NCBI RefSeq assembly: GCF_026965535.1
Contig: NZ_CP114039.1
Coordinates: 7,779,461 to 7,843,460 of the forward strand
DNA length: 64,000 nucleotides
Source of the DNA: Corallococcus sp. NCRR
GTDB taxonomy: Bacteria; Myxococcota; Myxococcia; Myxococcales; Myxococcaceae
Direction of reading: 5' to 3'
In this document: piece after piece, positions 44,271 to 52,173 of the stretch
Layout: each line of letters opens with the position of its first letter
Position numbering within the stretch: position 1 is the stretch's first letter
The notes under the pieces: generated by a model
What the model was told of the DNA's origin: nothing
Databases searched by the model: none
The model's input: the letters and a program-made list of their open reading frames with translations, nothing else
Program-made: the position numbers and the translations under genes

Positions 44271-45470
44271 ATGACGCAGACGTCCGCGAACGAAAAGCTG
44301 GCGGAGATCCTCCGCGCTCACGGCCTCCCCATCCAGGAAGAGGAGGAATGGCTCCGCGTGGGTCCCGGGGGCCCACGTTTCCAGGCGACGCTCATCGACA
44401 CGCGGACCGAGCCGGGCAGCTGCACGCGACAGCTCGACGTCTGCCTGGAGCCTTGGACTGGCCGGTGGGTCTTCGAGTCCGTGGGAGGCTTTGGCACGAC
44501 GGAGACGGAGGCCTCGAACGATGCCCTGATGAATTTCGTCCGGGCGAGCCTGCACGTGCTCCTGTCCGCCTTCGTCCGTCCTCCCGACGAGCACGTCACC
44601 GTCGCGACCTGGCGGGTCGGTGGCATCGACCGGAAGGTCATCCTGGGCAATGTCATCACCCGAGGCGACCATCCCGGCCCGAAACTCGAGGAGTCGTGGT
44701 TCAAGGCCTTCGAGAGCGCCCTCCGGTCGCTGCCGCTGACCTCCGGTACCCATTGGGTGCGCGTCTATTACGCCCAGATGGATGAGAAGCGGATGGCGCT
44801 GGAGGTGCTGCTCGACAACGAGCCGTGGCAGGCGCTGGCGGATCAGCTCGAGACCGCCTCCTGGCCCGCTGCCCCCGGGTTCCTCAGCCGGAGGCTGTTC
44901 CTGGTGCTCCAGGGCGGCGTGGACGTGAGCCGCGCGGTCGCGGCTTGGTTTGACGTTCCCGAGGACGGCGATCCGATTGCACTCCTCCAGGAACAGGGCG
45001 CGACCCGACTAGAAGCGGAGAAACTCGACGCGTATCTGCCCCTGGCCTTTGGCGAGCCCGTGATGAAGAAGCTGGGCGCGGAGTCTTCGCGCACGGCCGA
45101 ATTCACCGCCAATCCTCCGATTGTCCAGCGAACCGTGGTGTTGGCGGAGGATCCGCTGTGGCGCGATGCCGTCCATCTGGCGGAGCAGGCCTTCCAGGGG
45201 AATACGGCCCTGACGCGCGAGCAACTGATCCGCCTCTCCACTTCTGGAGCGACGGTCCGAGTCCTCAACGACTTCCTGAATCAGGGCTCGGACCCCAAGG
45301 ACCTCCAATTCACTCCGCCACTCATCACGCTCTCGCCCAAGGCGATGGCGGAATGGTTGAAGTCCGAGCCCTTCGTGTCGCCTCCCGTCGCTACACCCGC
45401 GGCCCTCGCGATAGTCACGATTTCCGAGACGCCCACGGCCCCCCGGCGTCCCTGGTGGAAGTTCTGGTAG
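44271..45470 (+). CDS. DUF6348-like protein
   Basis: The 399-residue protein opens with a domain resembling DUF6348: NEKLAEILRAHGLPIQEEEE, RLDVxLEPWTGRWVFESVGG-like text, then ASNDALMNFVRASLHVLLSA. A middle domain with predicted alternating helices and strands follows (residues 110-290) and the last 100 residues are helical with a Trp-rich end WWKFW. DUF6348-like domains often occur near polymorphic toxins and may be immunity-like, but no toxin is adjacent here. ATG 44271 has TTGAAA, a weak site, upstream. Function unknown. Confidence 0.7.
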   Translation: MTQTSANEKLAEILRAHGLPIQEEEEWLRVGPGGPRFQATLIDTRTEPGSCTRQLDVCLEPWTGRWVFESVGGFGTTETEASNDALMNFVRASLHVLLSAFVRPPDEHVTVATWRVGGIDRKVILGNVITRGDHPGPKLEESWFKAFESALRSLPLTSGTHWVRVYYAQMDEKRMALEVLLDNEPWQALADQLETASWPAAPGFLSRRLFLVLQGGVDVSRAVAAWFDVPEDGDPIALLQEQGATRLEAEKLDAYLPLAFGEPVMKKLGAESSRTAEFTANPPIVQRTVVLAEDPLWRDAVHLAEQAFQGNTALTREQLIRLSTSGATVRVLNDFLNQGSDPKDLQFTPPLITLSPKAMAEWLKSEPFVSPPVATPAALAIVTISETPTAPRRPWWKFW

Positions 45471-45479
45471 CGGCCCTGA

Positions 45480-45977
45480 TCAATTCGCGGGCTGGATGGC
45501 GATCACCCGGACGTCGAAGTCCTTGCAAGCGTCGTCCTTGCAGACGCCGTTGAGCCACGCTTCGCCCTGGCCGAACATCACGCCGTCCGTGTTGACGAAG
45601 AGGTCCGCGTATCGCTGCCGGGTGATGACCTTGGCGATGGCCGGAGTGACGATGACGTCGTAGTGCCTCACGAACGCGGCTGCGTCTGGCAGCTTCACCT
45701 TCCTGCCGCCCACGGTCGCGGTGAAGGGATACGCCACCAGGGCGGCCACCGTCTTCGCGTCGTGCGCGGCCACCGCCTTCTGGAACGTCGCGAAGGCCTG
45801 TTCGTACTTCGCGGGCTCCCCGAGGATGCGCTGGATGCGGGCGTTGACGTCGGCGCTTCCAGCATCCGGCGCCCCGGTGACGACGTTGGGAGCGGCTGCC
45901 ACCGGTACTTCAGCGCGCTGACAGGAGGCCGATGACACGAGTACAAGGGCGGCCAACCGCGTGGGCTTCGTCTGCAT
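45480..45977 (-). CDS. Lipoprotein with possible NTF2-like domain
   Basis: The 165-residue product has a signal peptide ending with SSASC (lipoprotein-like, Cys 19), a short Pro/Ala linker and a domain of about 110 residues: FQKAVAAHDAKTVAALVAYP, GRKVKLPDAAAFVRHYDVIV, DLFVNTDGVMFGQGEAWLNG and VCKDDACKDFDVRVIAI. The order of helices and strands recalls small NTF2-like export proteins. No catalytic residues are recognised. It converges on the DUF6348 gene with nine bases between the stops. The ATG 45977 is unambiguous. Confidence 0.75.
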   Translation of the reverse strand: MQTKPTRLAALVLVSSASCQRAEVPVAAAPNVVTGAPDAGSADVNARIQRILGEPAKYEQAFATFQKAVAAHDAKTVAALVAYPFTATVGGRKVKLPDAAAFVRHYDVIVTPAIAKVITRQRYADLFVNTDGVMFGQGEAWLNGVCKDDACKDFDVRVIAIQPAN

Positions 45978-46046
45978 GAGTTCCCCCCGCCAGGTCAGGC
46001 TGCGCTCTCTCCTGGCAAAGACAAACTCTATCGAGCCCGATACGTC

Positions 46047-47207
46047 TCAGCGCACGCCTTGGACCAGCGTCCATAGCTGGCGTCTCGCGGCCGACTGCGG
46101 GACTCGCCGGAATAGTGCATCGCGGACAAAGCGCGCGGCTCCATTCTCCCACTGGGCCACACGTCCCACCTGATGTGAGCGTACGACCAGCGCATTGGCA
46201 CGCTTCACGCGGCGGGCTTCGTATGCGCGCAGTGCGTCCTCCACGCTGCCCGGCGCCGCGAGACATTCTGCCAGCACCACGCCGTCCTCGATGGCCTGAC
46301 AGCCGCCCTGCCCCAGGTTCGGCGTCATCGGATGCGCGGCGTCCCCCAGCAGCGTCACGCGGCCCCGGCTCCACTGGCGCACCGGCGGACGGTCATGGAT
46401 GTCCGTGCGAAGGACGCGTTCGGGCGGCGTCGCCGCGAGCAGCTTCGCGATGGGCGCGTGCCATCCCGCGAAGCGCTCCTGGAGGACGGCGAGCGTCTGT
46501 CCCGGCGCGTCCTCCGCACCCGCGGGCGCATTCAGCGTGGCGTACCAGTACACCTCGCCATGACCGATGGGCACGATGCCGAAGCGGGCCCCGGGGCCCC
46601 ACGTCTCGGTGCACTGTCCCGCCTCCACGAGGTCCGCGCCCGGGCAGACACCGCGCCAGCTCGTGTAACCGGAGTAACGCGTGGGCTGCGCGCCCAGCAG
46701 CCCGGTCCGCACGGCGGAGCGCAGGCCATCCGCGCCCACCAGGACATCGCCGGTGACGCGCTCCCCACGGGACAGCGTCACCGTGACGCGGGCGCCGTCA
46801 TCCTCGAAGCCCGTCACACTGACGCCCAGCCGCACGGCCTCCTCCGGGCCCGCGTGAGCGCGAAGAACGGCCTGGAGACGCGCGCGGTGCACGGACACCA
46901 TCGGGATGCCCAACTCCTCCTGGAGCGACCGCACATCGACGGCGGTGATTCGGGCGCCTGTCGAATCGAGGATGAGGGTCCGCTCGGCGCGCTCGCCCTC
47001 CGCGACCACCGCGTCACACAGGCCGATGCGCCGCAGCGCGACCGCGGCGTTCATCTGCACGATGATGCCCGCGCCCACCGGCCGCAGGGCTTCGGCACGT
47101 TCGAACACCGTGGCGCGAAGGCCCGCGCGCTGGAGGGCACAGGCCAGCGTGAGGCCTCCAATGCCTGCTCCGGCGATGAGGACGTGGCGGGGGGATGCGG
47201 ACGTCAT
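46047..47207 (-). CDS. FAD-dependent aromatic monooxygenase
   Basis: The 386-residue protein is a class A flavin monooxygenase (UbiH/PHBH group). FAD binding is shown by VLIAGAGIGGLTLACALQRA near the N-terminus and by GDAAHPMTPNLGQGGCQAIED (residues about 285-305); the DG motif is GDVLVGADGLRSAVR. These enzymes hydroxylate or epoxidise aromatic or isoprenoid substrates using NAD(P)H and oxygen. The nearest style is 6-hydroxynicotinate 3-monooxygenase or zeaxanthin epoxidase-like proteins, but the substrate is not readable. ATG 47207 fits the glycine-rich loop close to the N-terminus. It follows the MBL-fold gene by 30 bp on the same strand. Confidence 0.9.
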   Translation of the reverse strand: MTSASPRHVLIAGAGIGGLTLACALQRAGLRATVFERAEALRPVGAGIIVQMNAAVALRRIGLCDAVVAEGERAERTLILDSTGARITAVDVRSLQEELGIPMVSVHRARLQAVLRAHAGPEEAVRLGVSVTGFEDDGARVTVTLSRGERVTGDVLVGADGLRSAVRTGLLGAQPTRYSGYTSWRGVCPGADLVEAGQCTETWGPGARFGIVPIGHGEVYWYATLNAPAGAEDAPGQTLAVLQERFAGWHAPIAKLLAATPPERVLRTDIHDRPPVRQWSRGRVTLLGDAAHPMTPNLGQGGCQAIEDGVVLAECLAAPGSVEDALRAYEARRVKRANALVVRSHQVGRVAQWENGAARFVRDALFRRVPQSAARRQLWTLVQGVR

Positions 47208-47237
47208 GGCGGCCTCCGGTCAGGCCGGCGCCACGGG

Positions 47238-48086
47238 TCACCCGAACCAGCGGCCGGCGTCAGGCGCGAAGACTCGCACGCGTTCGAGCAGCGACGCTGG
47301 CAGGCGGGCCTGGAGCGTCGCGTGGACCTGCGCGGGGCTGTAAGCCTGGCTGAAGTGCATCAGGACCAGGGCCTCGTTCTGGAAGCGGTCCGCCATGGAG
47401 GCGATCTCCTCCAGGTGGATGTGGGCCCGCTCCTGGGCATCGCGCACGGTGCGCTCCGCGTCGATGAACGTGCACTCGAGGATGAGCACGCGGCTGTCGA
47501 ACAGCGACGGCTGGCGCTCCAGCACGTTGGAGAGGGTGTCCGTGCAGTAGGCCAGCTCCAGGCGTTCGACTTCATCGAACAGCGGCTCACCGGCCTGACG
47601 GCGGCGGCCAATCTCCGCCGGAGGCAGCTCGCGGAACTCGGGCTTGAGCTTCGCGACGCGGCGCAGGAACTGGTAGCCCAGCGACGGCACGGGATGGTGC
47701 GTGCGAAACGCGCGGACCCACACGTCCTGCTGCACCTTCACGGTGTCACCGGGGCGAAGGGGAACGGTGCGGACCTCCGACTTCATCCGGTGCAGGCGCC
47801 CCAGGGCCGCGAGCGCCTCCTGCACGGGCGCCTCGATCTCCGCCGGCAGGTAGACGAACGGAGGCCCCTTTCCCACGAGCGCGCGGATGCCCAGGAGCGA
47901 GCCCAGCGCGCTCGCATGGTCCGCATGCCCGTGGCTGAGGAAGATGCGGTCCGTGGTGGCGAAGGAGCGGATGGGGATGCCCGCGTCGAGCAGCACCCCC
48001 AGCTCCGGCACCAGGAGCGACGTGTACACGCCGCCCACGGACACGCCGCGCACGGTATAGGGTCCCGCCTGCACCTCGGTCAGCAT
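47238..48086 (-). CDS. Metallo-beta-lactamase-fold (RNase Z-like) hydrolase
   Basis: The 282-residue protein shows LSHGHADHASALG (HxHxDH metal site, about residues 53-65), a His in RAFRTHHPVPSLG, an Asp region ILECTF and a late His in LVLMHFSQAYS. These are the metal ligands of the RNase Z/ElaC-type MBL fold. The central segment is poorly similar to tRNase Z and the exosite arm is not obvious, so a tRNA role is uncertain; it could hydrolyse nucleotide or phosphodiester substrates. ATG 48086 was preferred over 48149, because the longer form runs into the divergent 38-bp promoter gap and the neighbouring gene. Confidence 0.82.
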   Translation of the reverse strand: MLTEVQAGPYTVRGVSVGGVYTSLLVPELGVLLDAGIPIRSFATTDRIFLSHGHADHASALGSLLGIRALVGKGPPFVYLPAEIEAPVQEALAALGRLHRMKSEVRTVPLRPGDTVKVQQDVWVRAFRTHHPVPSLGYQFLRRVAKLKPEFRELPPAEIGRRRQAGEPLFDEVERLELAYCTDTLSNVLERQPSLFDSRVLILECTFIDAERTVRDAQERAHIHLEEIASMADRFQNEALVLMHFSQAYSPAQVHATLQARLPASLLERVRVFAPDAGRWFG

Positions 48087-48124
48087 GCGGGAAAGCTTAT
48101 GCGGACTTCGGAAGGAAGGCGTTC

Positions 48125-48925
48125 GTGCGGTTGATTCCACCGTGGACATGGCTGCTCACGGGCACGGTCCTCTTGCAGGCATGCGGAGGCGCGCACAGGC
48201 GGGGGCAGTACGACTTCGACAGCGCGACGAACGCCTGCAGGACGCAGCCTGCCTACTGTGCCCAGGTCGCGGGAGAAGAGTCGCGGCTTCCCAGGGCCGT
48301 GCGCACCGTCGCGACAGCGGGAAGCTCCGCCGCTGCGGCCGTGAAGATCCTGGATGCCGCTCTGAAGCAGCAGGTGCAAGAGGCGCTTAAAGAGTGCGCG
48401 GACAAGGCGCGAACAGAGGTCATTCTCGCGAACTTCGGAACCCGGAGCCCGACGCCGTTGGAGTGCAGAGAGCAGGTCCGCGACGCGCAAGGCCGGTCCG
48501 TCACCCGGGCCATGAAGCTCGGGGATGACATGCACCGGGTCGCCTTTATGTGCGCGGAGGAGAAGCTCAACAAGCTCCGCCCGGGCGGTTTCAGTCTGGA
48601 GCCCACGTATCTTTACGACCTGGACAGCGGGAAGATCACCTGGCTGTCACCCGTCGAAGTGGCTCGCATCCGGCAGCGAGGCAGCCTGGGAGAATTGAAG
48701 GGGTCTCTCGTTCCCGATGTGGTGCTTCACGCCGGTGACCCGGCTCAGGTCCAAGCCGTATATGACTTCAAGTTTCCCTGTGCCGACATCACGCGCCGGG
48801 CAGAATGGCGGAAGTACCCCGAAGGCCATCCCTATTTCGGCAGCGACCAAGGTGCCATGTATCTTCAGGCCTTCAGCTTGGAGGAAGTGATGCTGGTTCA
48901 GCCCTATCTCGGAGCAAGTCTCTAG
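48125..48925 (+). CDS. Lipoprotein with PD-(D/E)XK-like nuclease motif, putative effector
   Basis: From GTG 48125 the product is 266 residues with a lipobox LLQAC (Cys 20) and four to six further cysteines. The C-terminal part reads GSLVPDVVLHAGDPAQVQA (P197, D198), then YDFKFPC (D214, K216): the spacing PD-x15-D-x-K is that of PD-(D/E)XK nucleases. The segment KYPEGHPYFGSDQGAMYLQAF follows. Similar proteins in myxobacteria are usually followed by a DUF3396-like immunity gene, as here. Export as a lipoprotein plus a nuclease motif suggests a contact-dependent or secreted toxin. This is a strong hypothesis from context, not proof. Confidence 0.68.
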   Translation: MRLIPPWTWLLTGTVLLQACGGAHRRGQYDFDSATNACRTQPAYCAQVAGEESRLPRAVRTVATAGSSAAAAVKILDAALKQQVQEALKECADKARTEVILANFGTRSPTPLECREQVRDAQGRSVTRAMKLGDDMHRVAFMCAEEKLNKLRPGGFSLEPTYLYDLDSGKITWLSPVEVARIRQRGSLGELKGSLVPDVVLHAGDPAQVQAVYDFKFPCADITRRAEWRKYPEGHPYFGSDQGAMYLQAFSLEEVMLVQPYLGASL

Positions 48926-48927
48926 CG

Positions 48928-49821
48928 ATGACATCTCCAAGACTGCAGATCATGCGTAAGAACAGGGCCGTCACGCAGGAGGACATAAGCGTCTGCTTCT
49001 ATCTCCCCAAGCCCACGGCCGAGGTCTCACAAGCCATCTCGCTGTCTCTTCAACGCTTCGTCGATGCTATCGGCAGCCATGCGCTCAACTATTACCTTGG
49101 GGAGGACGGAGAGTATCAGGAGCTGGATGATGCCGCATGGGCTACCATTCGCACGAAGATCCATCATCCGATTGCACCCTCTGTCCTGCTTACGAATGAT
49201 GCGCGCTACCCGGAGAAGTTCGAGTTCGAATACCTGGGTAAAGACATCCATGCAGCCATCTTCCGTCGCGCACCGGGGCCCGTCACCGCGGTTCGCTTCA
49301 TCGTTCCTCTGTCCTGGATGAAAGCTCACGGGGCCGCCCGTGTCCGCGAGCTGGCGCTGGCTCTGGCTGCGCCGCTGCCATTCAGCTCAGGGCACGCGGG
49401 ACTGTCCGTCACCGGCTTCCTGGGTGTGGGTTCCGTCACTTCAGAAGTGGTTCCCCAATTGGTCCAGTATCCCGGAGTTGACCTCACTGAGCCGGATCTG
49501 ACCTCTTGGGATATCGGCACCCGTCTGCGCGTCCCGCATTGGATGACGTTCATTGGCGATCCTTCGCTGGGCGCCATGGGCGGCGTGGACTTCCTGCGCT
49601 CCCAACTCCAAGTGCCCGGCACCACCGTGGAAGCCCTGGATGCGTCCCGAGCCGTTGTCACCCTGGGCCCCGAGCCACTCGCCGGCGGTCCGGACCAAGC
49701 GCTTCCGGCCTACCGGGAGCTGGCCCGGGTCCTTGAGCCCTGGGCCTTCCACGCCACCCGGCGCCCCGCGGGCTTTCCCGAGGACGTCTTCTTCAAGTGG
49801 GACCGCCGGTTCCTCGACTGA
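48928..49821 (+). CDS. DUF3396-like immunity protein
   Basis: From ATG 48928 (two bases after the upstream stop) the product is 297 residues, without signal peptide. The pattern of the DUF3396 / type VI immunity family is visible: VCFYLPKPTAEVSQAISLSL, KFEFEYLGKDIHAAIFRR, VTAVRFIVPLSWMKAHGAAR, then LALALAAPLPFSSGHAGLSV. The tail has LRVPHWMTFIGDPSLGAMGG and WAFHATRRPAGFPEDVFFKWDRRFLD-type text. It is the natural partner of the nuclease-like lipoprotein and probably blocks it in the cytoplasm. A start upstream at 48805 lies inside the toxin gene and is rejected. Confidence 0.78.
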   Translation: MTSPRLQIMRKNRAVTQEDISVCFYLPKPTAEVSQAISLSLQRFVDAIGSHALNYYLGEDGEYQELDDAAWATIRTKIHHPIAPSVLLTNDARYPEKFEFEYLGKDIHAAIFRRAPGPVTAVRFIVPLSWMKAHGAARVRELALALAAPLPFSSGHAGLSVTGFLGVGSVTSEVVPQLVQYPGVDLTEPDLTSWDIGTRLRVPHWMTFIGDPSLGAMGGVDFLRSQLQVPGTTVEALDASRAVVTLGPEPLAGGPDQALPAYRELARVLEPWAFHATRRPAGFPEDVFFKWDRRFLD

Positions 49822-49843
49822 ACCGGCGTCCCCTCTTCGCACT

Positions 49844-50911
49844 TCAGTTCTTCGCGCGCTCGTACTGGTGCGGCCACAGCACGTCCGCCCGCAGCTCCTT
49901 CGCGGCGCGCAGCGGCCAGTACGGATCCCTCAACAGCTCTCGCGCCAGGAAGACGACGTCCGCCTGGCCCGTGGCCAGGATGTGCTCGGCCTGGTACGCG
50001 GAGCGGATCATCCCCACCGCGCCCGTGAGCAGGCCCGCCTCCTTGCGCACCTGCTCCGCCAACTGCGTCTGGTAGCCCGGCCCCACCGGGATCTTCGCGT
50101 TCGGCACCACGCCGCCGGACGAGCAATCCAGCAGGTCCACGCCCTCCTTCTTCACGAGCTTCGCCAGCGCCACCGAGTCCTCCGGCGTCCAGCCGCCCTC
50201 CACCCAGTCCGTCGCGGAGATGCGCATGAAGAGCGGCAGCGACTCCGGCCACTTCGCACGCACGGCGCGCGTCACCTCCAGCGCGAAGCGCGTCCGGTTC
50301 TCGAACGTGCCGCCGTACCTGTCCGTCCGCTTGTTGGACAGCGGCGACAGGAACTCGTGCAGCAGGTAGCCGTGCGCCGCGTGCAGCTCGATGACCTGGA
50401 ACCCCGCCGCCTTCGCGCGCACCGCCGCGTCCGCGAACGCCTTCACGATGCGCTGGATGCCCGCTTCATCCAGCGCGGTGGGCACCGGGTAGCCTTCCTC
50501 GAACGCCTCCGTCGTGGGCCCCAGCACCTGCCAGCCGCCATGCTCCGGGTCCACGCGCTTGCCCGCGTCCCACGGCCGGGGCGTGGAGGCCTTGCGGCCC
50601 GCGTGCGCCAACTGCACGCCAGACGCGGCGCCGTTCTGGTGCATGAAGCGGTTGATGCGCGCCAACTGCTCCACGTGCGCGTCCTTCCACAGCCCCAGGT
50701 CCTGCGGCGAGATGCGGCCCTCCGGCTCCACCGCCGTGGCCTCCGTCACCACCAGCCCCGCGCCGCCCACCGCGCGGCTGCCCAGGTGCACCACGTGCCA
50801 CTCGTTCGCGAAGCCATCGTCGCTCGAGTACTGGCACATGGGCGAAACCACCACGCGGTTGCGCAGGGTGATGTCCCGCAACTTCAAGGGGGAGAACAGC
50901 TTGCTGCTCAT
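49844..50911 (-). CDS. Old yellow enzyme (NamA/YqjM-like NADPH dehydrogenase)
   Basis: The 355-residue protein is an FMN-dependent ene-reductase: LFSPLKLRDITLRNRVVVSP, MCQYSS, the segment GVQLAHAGRKAS, IELHAAHGYLLHEFLSPLSN and KRTDRYGGTFENRTR, then ATDWVEGGWTPEDS and AVGMIRS. The HAGRK and HAAHGYL motifs place the substrate His residues and the FMN-phosphate site. It reduces electrophilic alkenes. It is translationally coupled (ATGA) to the peptide deformylase gene upstream on the same strand, a pairing with no evident biochemical link. ATG 50911 is preceded by the end of def. Confidence 0.92.
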   Translation of the reverse strand: MSSKLFSPLKLRDITLRNRVVVSPMCQYSSDDGFANEWHVVHLGSRAVGGAGLVVTEATAVEPEGRISPQDLGLWKDAHVEQLARINRFMHQNGAASGVQLAHAGRKASTPRPWDAGKRVDPEHGGWQVLGPTTEAFEEGYPVPTALDEAGIQRIVKAFADAAVRAKAAGFQVIELHAAHGYLLHEFLSPLSNKRTDRYGGTFENRTRFALEVTRAVRAKWPESLPLFMRISATDWVEGGWTPEDSVALAKLVKKEGVDLLDCSSGGVVPNAKIPVGPGYQTQLAEQVRKEAGLLTGAVGMIRSAYQAEHILATGQADVVFLARELLRDPYWPLRAAKELRADVLWPHQYERAKN

Positions 50912-51534
50912 GTCGGGTCCTTTCGGGGAATCGAAGGGGTCTGCTCCGGCAGCCCCAGCGCCGCGCGCACCTGGGCCGTGTTCCTGCCCAGCCAGTGCCG
51001 GCGGTGGTTCTCCTGCGTCGTGAGGCTGCGCGTCTCCATGCGGTCCACGTAGAGCGTGCCGTCCAGATGATCCAGCTCGTGCTGGATGATGCGCGCGTAC
51101 CAGCCGCGCGCGGACACCGTCACCGGCTGCCCGTTCTCATCCAGCGCCTCCACCCGCACGCCGCGCGCCCGGGCCACCAGCGCCGCGAAGCCGTTCACGC
51201 TCAGGCAGCCCTCGTGGAACTCCACCGGCGTGGGGTCTTCCACCACCAGCTTCGGGTTGATCAACACGTGGAAGGCCACCGGCGAGCGCTCCCGCAGCGC
51301 CAGGTCCGCGGGCGACGCGCCGGCCTGGTACTCGGCGCGGTCCTCGATGACCACCAGCCGCAGGCCCACGCCCACCTGGGGTGCCGCGAGCCCCACGCCG
51401 GGCGCGTCCCGCATCGTGTCGCGCATCAACTGGATGAGCCGCCGCGTGTCCTCACTGCCGACTTCTTCCGGGGTCAGGTCCCGCGCGCGCTGGCGCAGCA
51501 CCGGCTCCCCCGCCTGGACGATCTTGAGCACCAT
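50908..51534 (-). CDS. def: Peptide deformylase
   Basis: The 208-residue protein has all three deformylase motifs: GVGLAAPQ (motif 1), EGCLS (motif 2, Cys metal ligand) and HELDHLDGTLYVDR (motif 3, two His ligands plus Glu). It removes formyl groups from nascent proteins. The loop ERSPVAFHVLINPKLVV is longer than in E. coli, as in many type III or long-form deformylases. The C-terminal 35 residues (TTQENHRRHWLGRNTA) are an extension. ATG 51534 fits. The gene is followed by the old yellow enzyme with a 4-bp overlap. Confidence 0.95.
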   Translation of the reverse strand: MVLKIVQAGEPVLRQRARDLTPEEVGSEDTRRLIQLMRDTMRDAPGVGLAAPQVGVGLRLVVIEDRAEYQAGASPADLALRERSPVAFHVLINPKLVVEDPTPVEFHEGCLSVNGFAALVARARGVRVEALDENGQPVTVSARGWYARIIQHELDHLDGTLYVDRMETRSLTTQENHRRHWLGRNTAQVRAALGLPEQTPSIPRKDPT

Positions 51535-51672
51535 GGTGGCCCCACCGTAACAACCGCTCTCCCGCCGCGCCGCATCGCCGAGGGGACGACAGGGGCCTGG
51601 CCGCCCGGTTCCCCACGAAGAGGGCAGCCCCTGGCGTGGAGGGGTGCCACTGACGGTAGGCTGTGTCGCACC

Positions 51673-52170
51673 ATGGCTCGCCGCAAGAAGGCCGACGAAA
51701 CCTCCGCGCGCGTGCGCAACCTGCTCGCCCTCGACGCCGCCGGCATCATGCGCCGGCTGGCCGCACGCCGGGAGGAGATGTTCCTCCTCTTCTCCCGCCT
51801 GCGCAGCCGCGGCCCGCTGGTGGAGACGGTGGCCTCACGCTACGCGGACGGCGCCTTCGCCCAGCTCATCCACCTGACCGAACAGGAGCAGGCGGTGGTG
51901 GACCACTTCTACGGGCGCCTGGATGAACTGCGCTGGTACTTCACCTACACCGAGGACATGCCCGGCACCGCGCACCAGACCTTCAGCGCGCTGCACCGCC
52001 GCCTGGAGGAGAGCTACCGCCTCTTCGTGGAGACCCTGGGACTGCCCGTCCAACCCGACGGCGTGCGCGTGGTGAACGCGGAGGCCGTGCGTCAGGAGGA
52101 CCCGGCCCCGGAAGGAGCGCCCGTGGCGCTCGCCCCGCTGCCCCGCCGCCGCGGCGCGCCGCCCGCCTGA
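51673..52170 (+). CDS. Hypothetical helical protein
   Basis: The 165-residue product from ATG 51673 starts with a basic stretch MARRKKADETSARV, then a helical domain of about 100 residues (LDAAGIMRRLAARREEMFLL, LVETVASRYADGAFAQLIHLT, VVDHFYGRLDELRWYFTYT, TFSALHRRLEESYRLFVETLG). The C-terminal 40 residues are Ala/Pro rich. No known domain. It converges on the desaturase gene with three bases between stops. It could be a small regulatory or packing protein; no function can be given. Confidence 0.72.
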   Translation: MARRKKADETSARVRNLLALDAAGIMRRLAARREEMFLLFSRLRSRGPLVETVASRYADGAFAQLIHLTEQEQAVVDHFYGRLDELRWYFTYTEDMPGTAHQTFSALHRRLEESYRLFVETLGLPVQPDGVRVVNAEAVRQEDPAPEGAPVALAPLPRRRGAPPA

Positions 52171-52173
52171 CGC

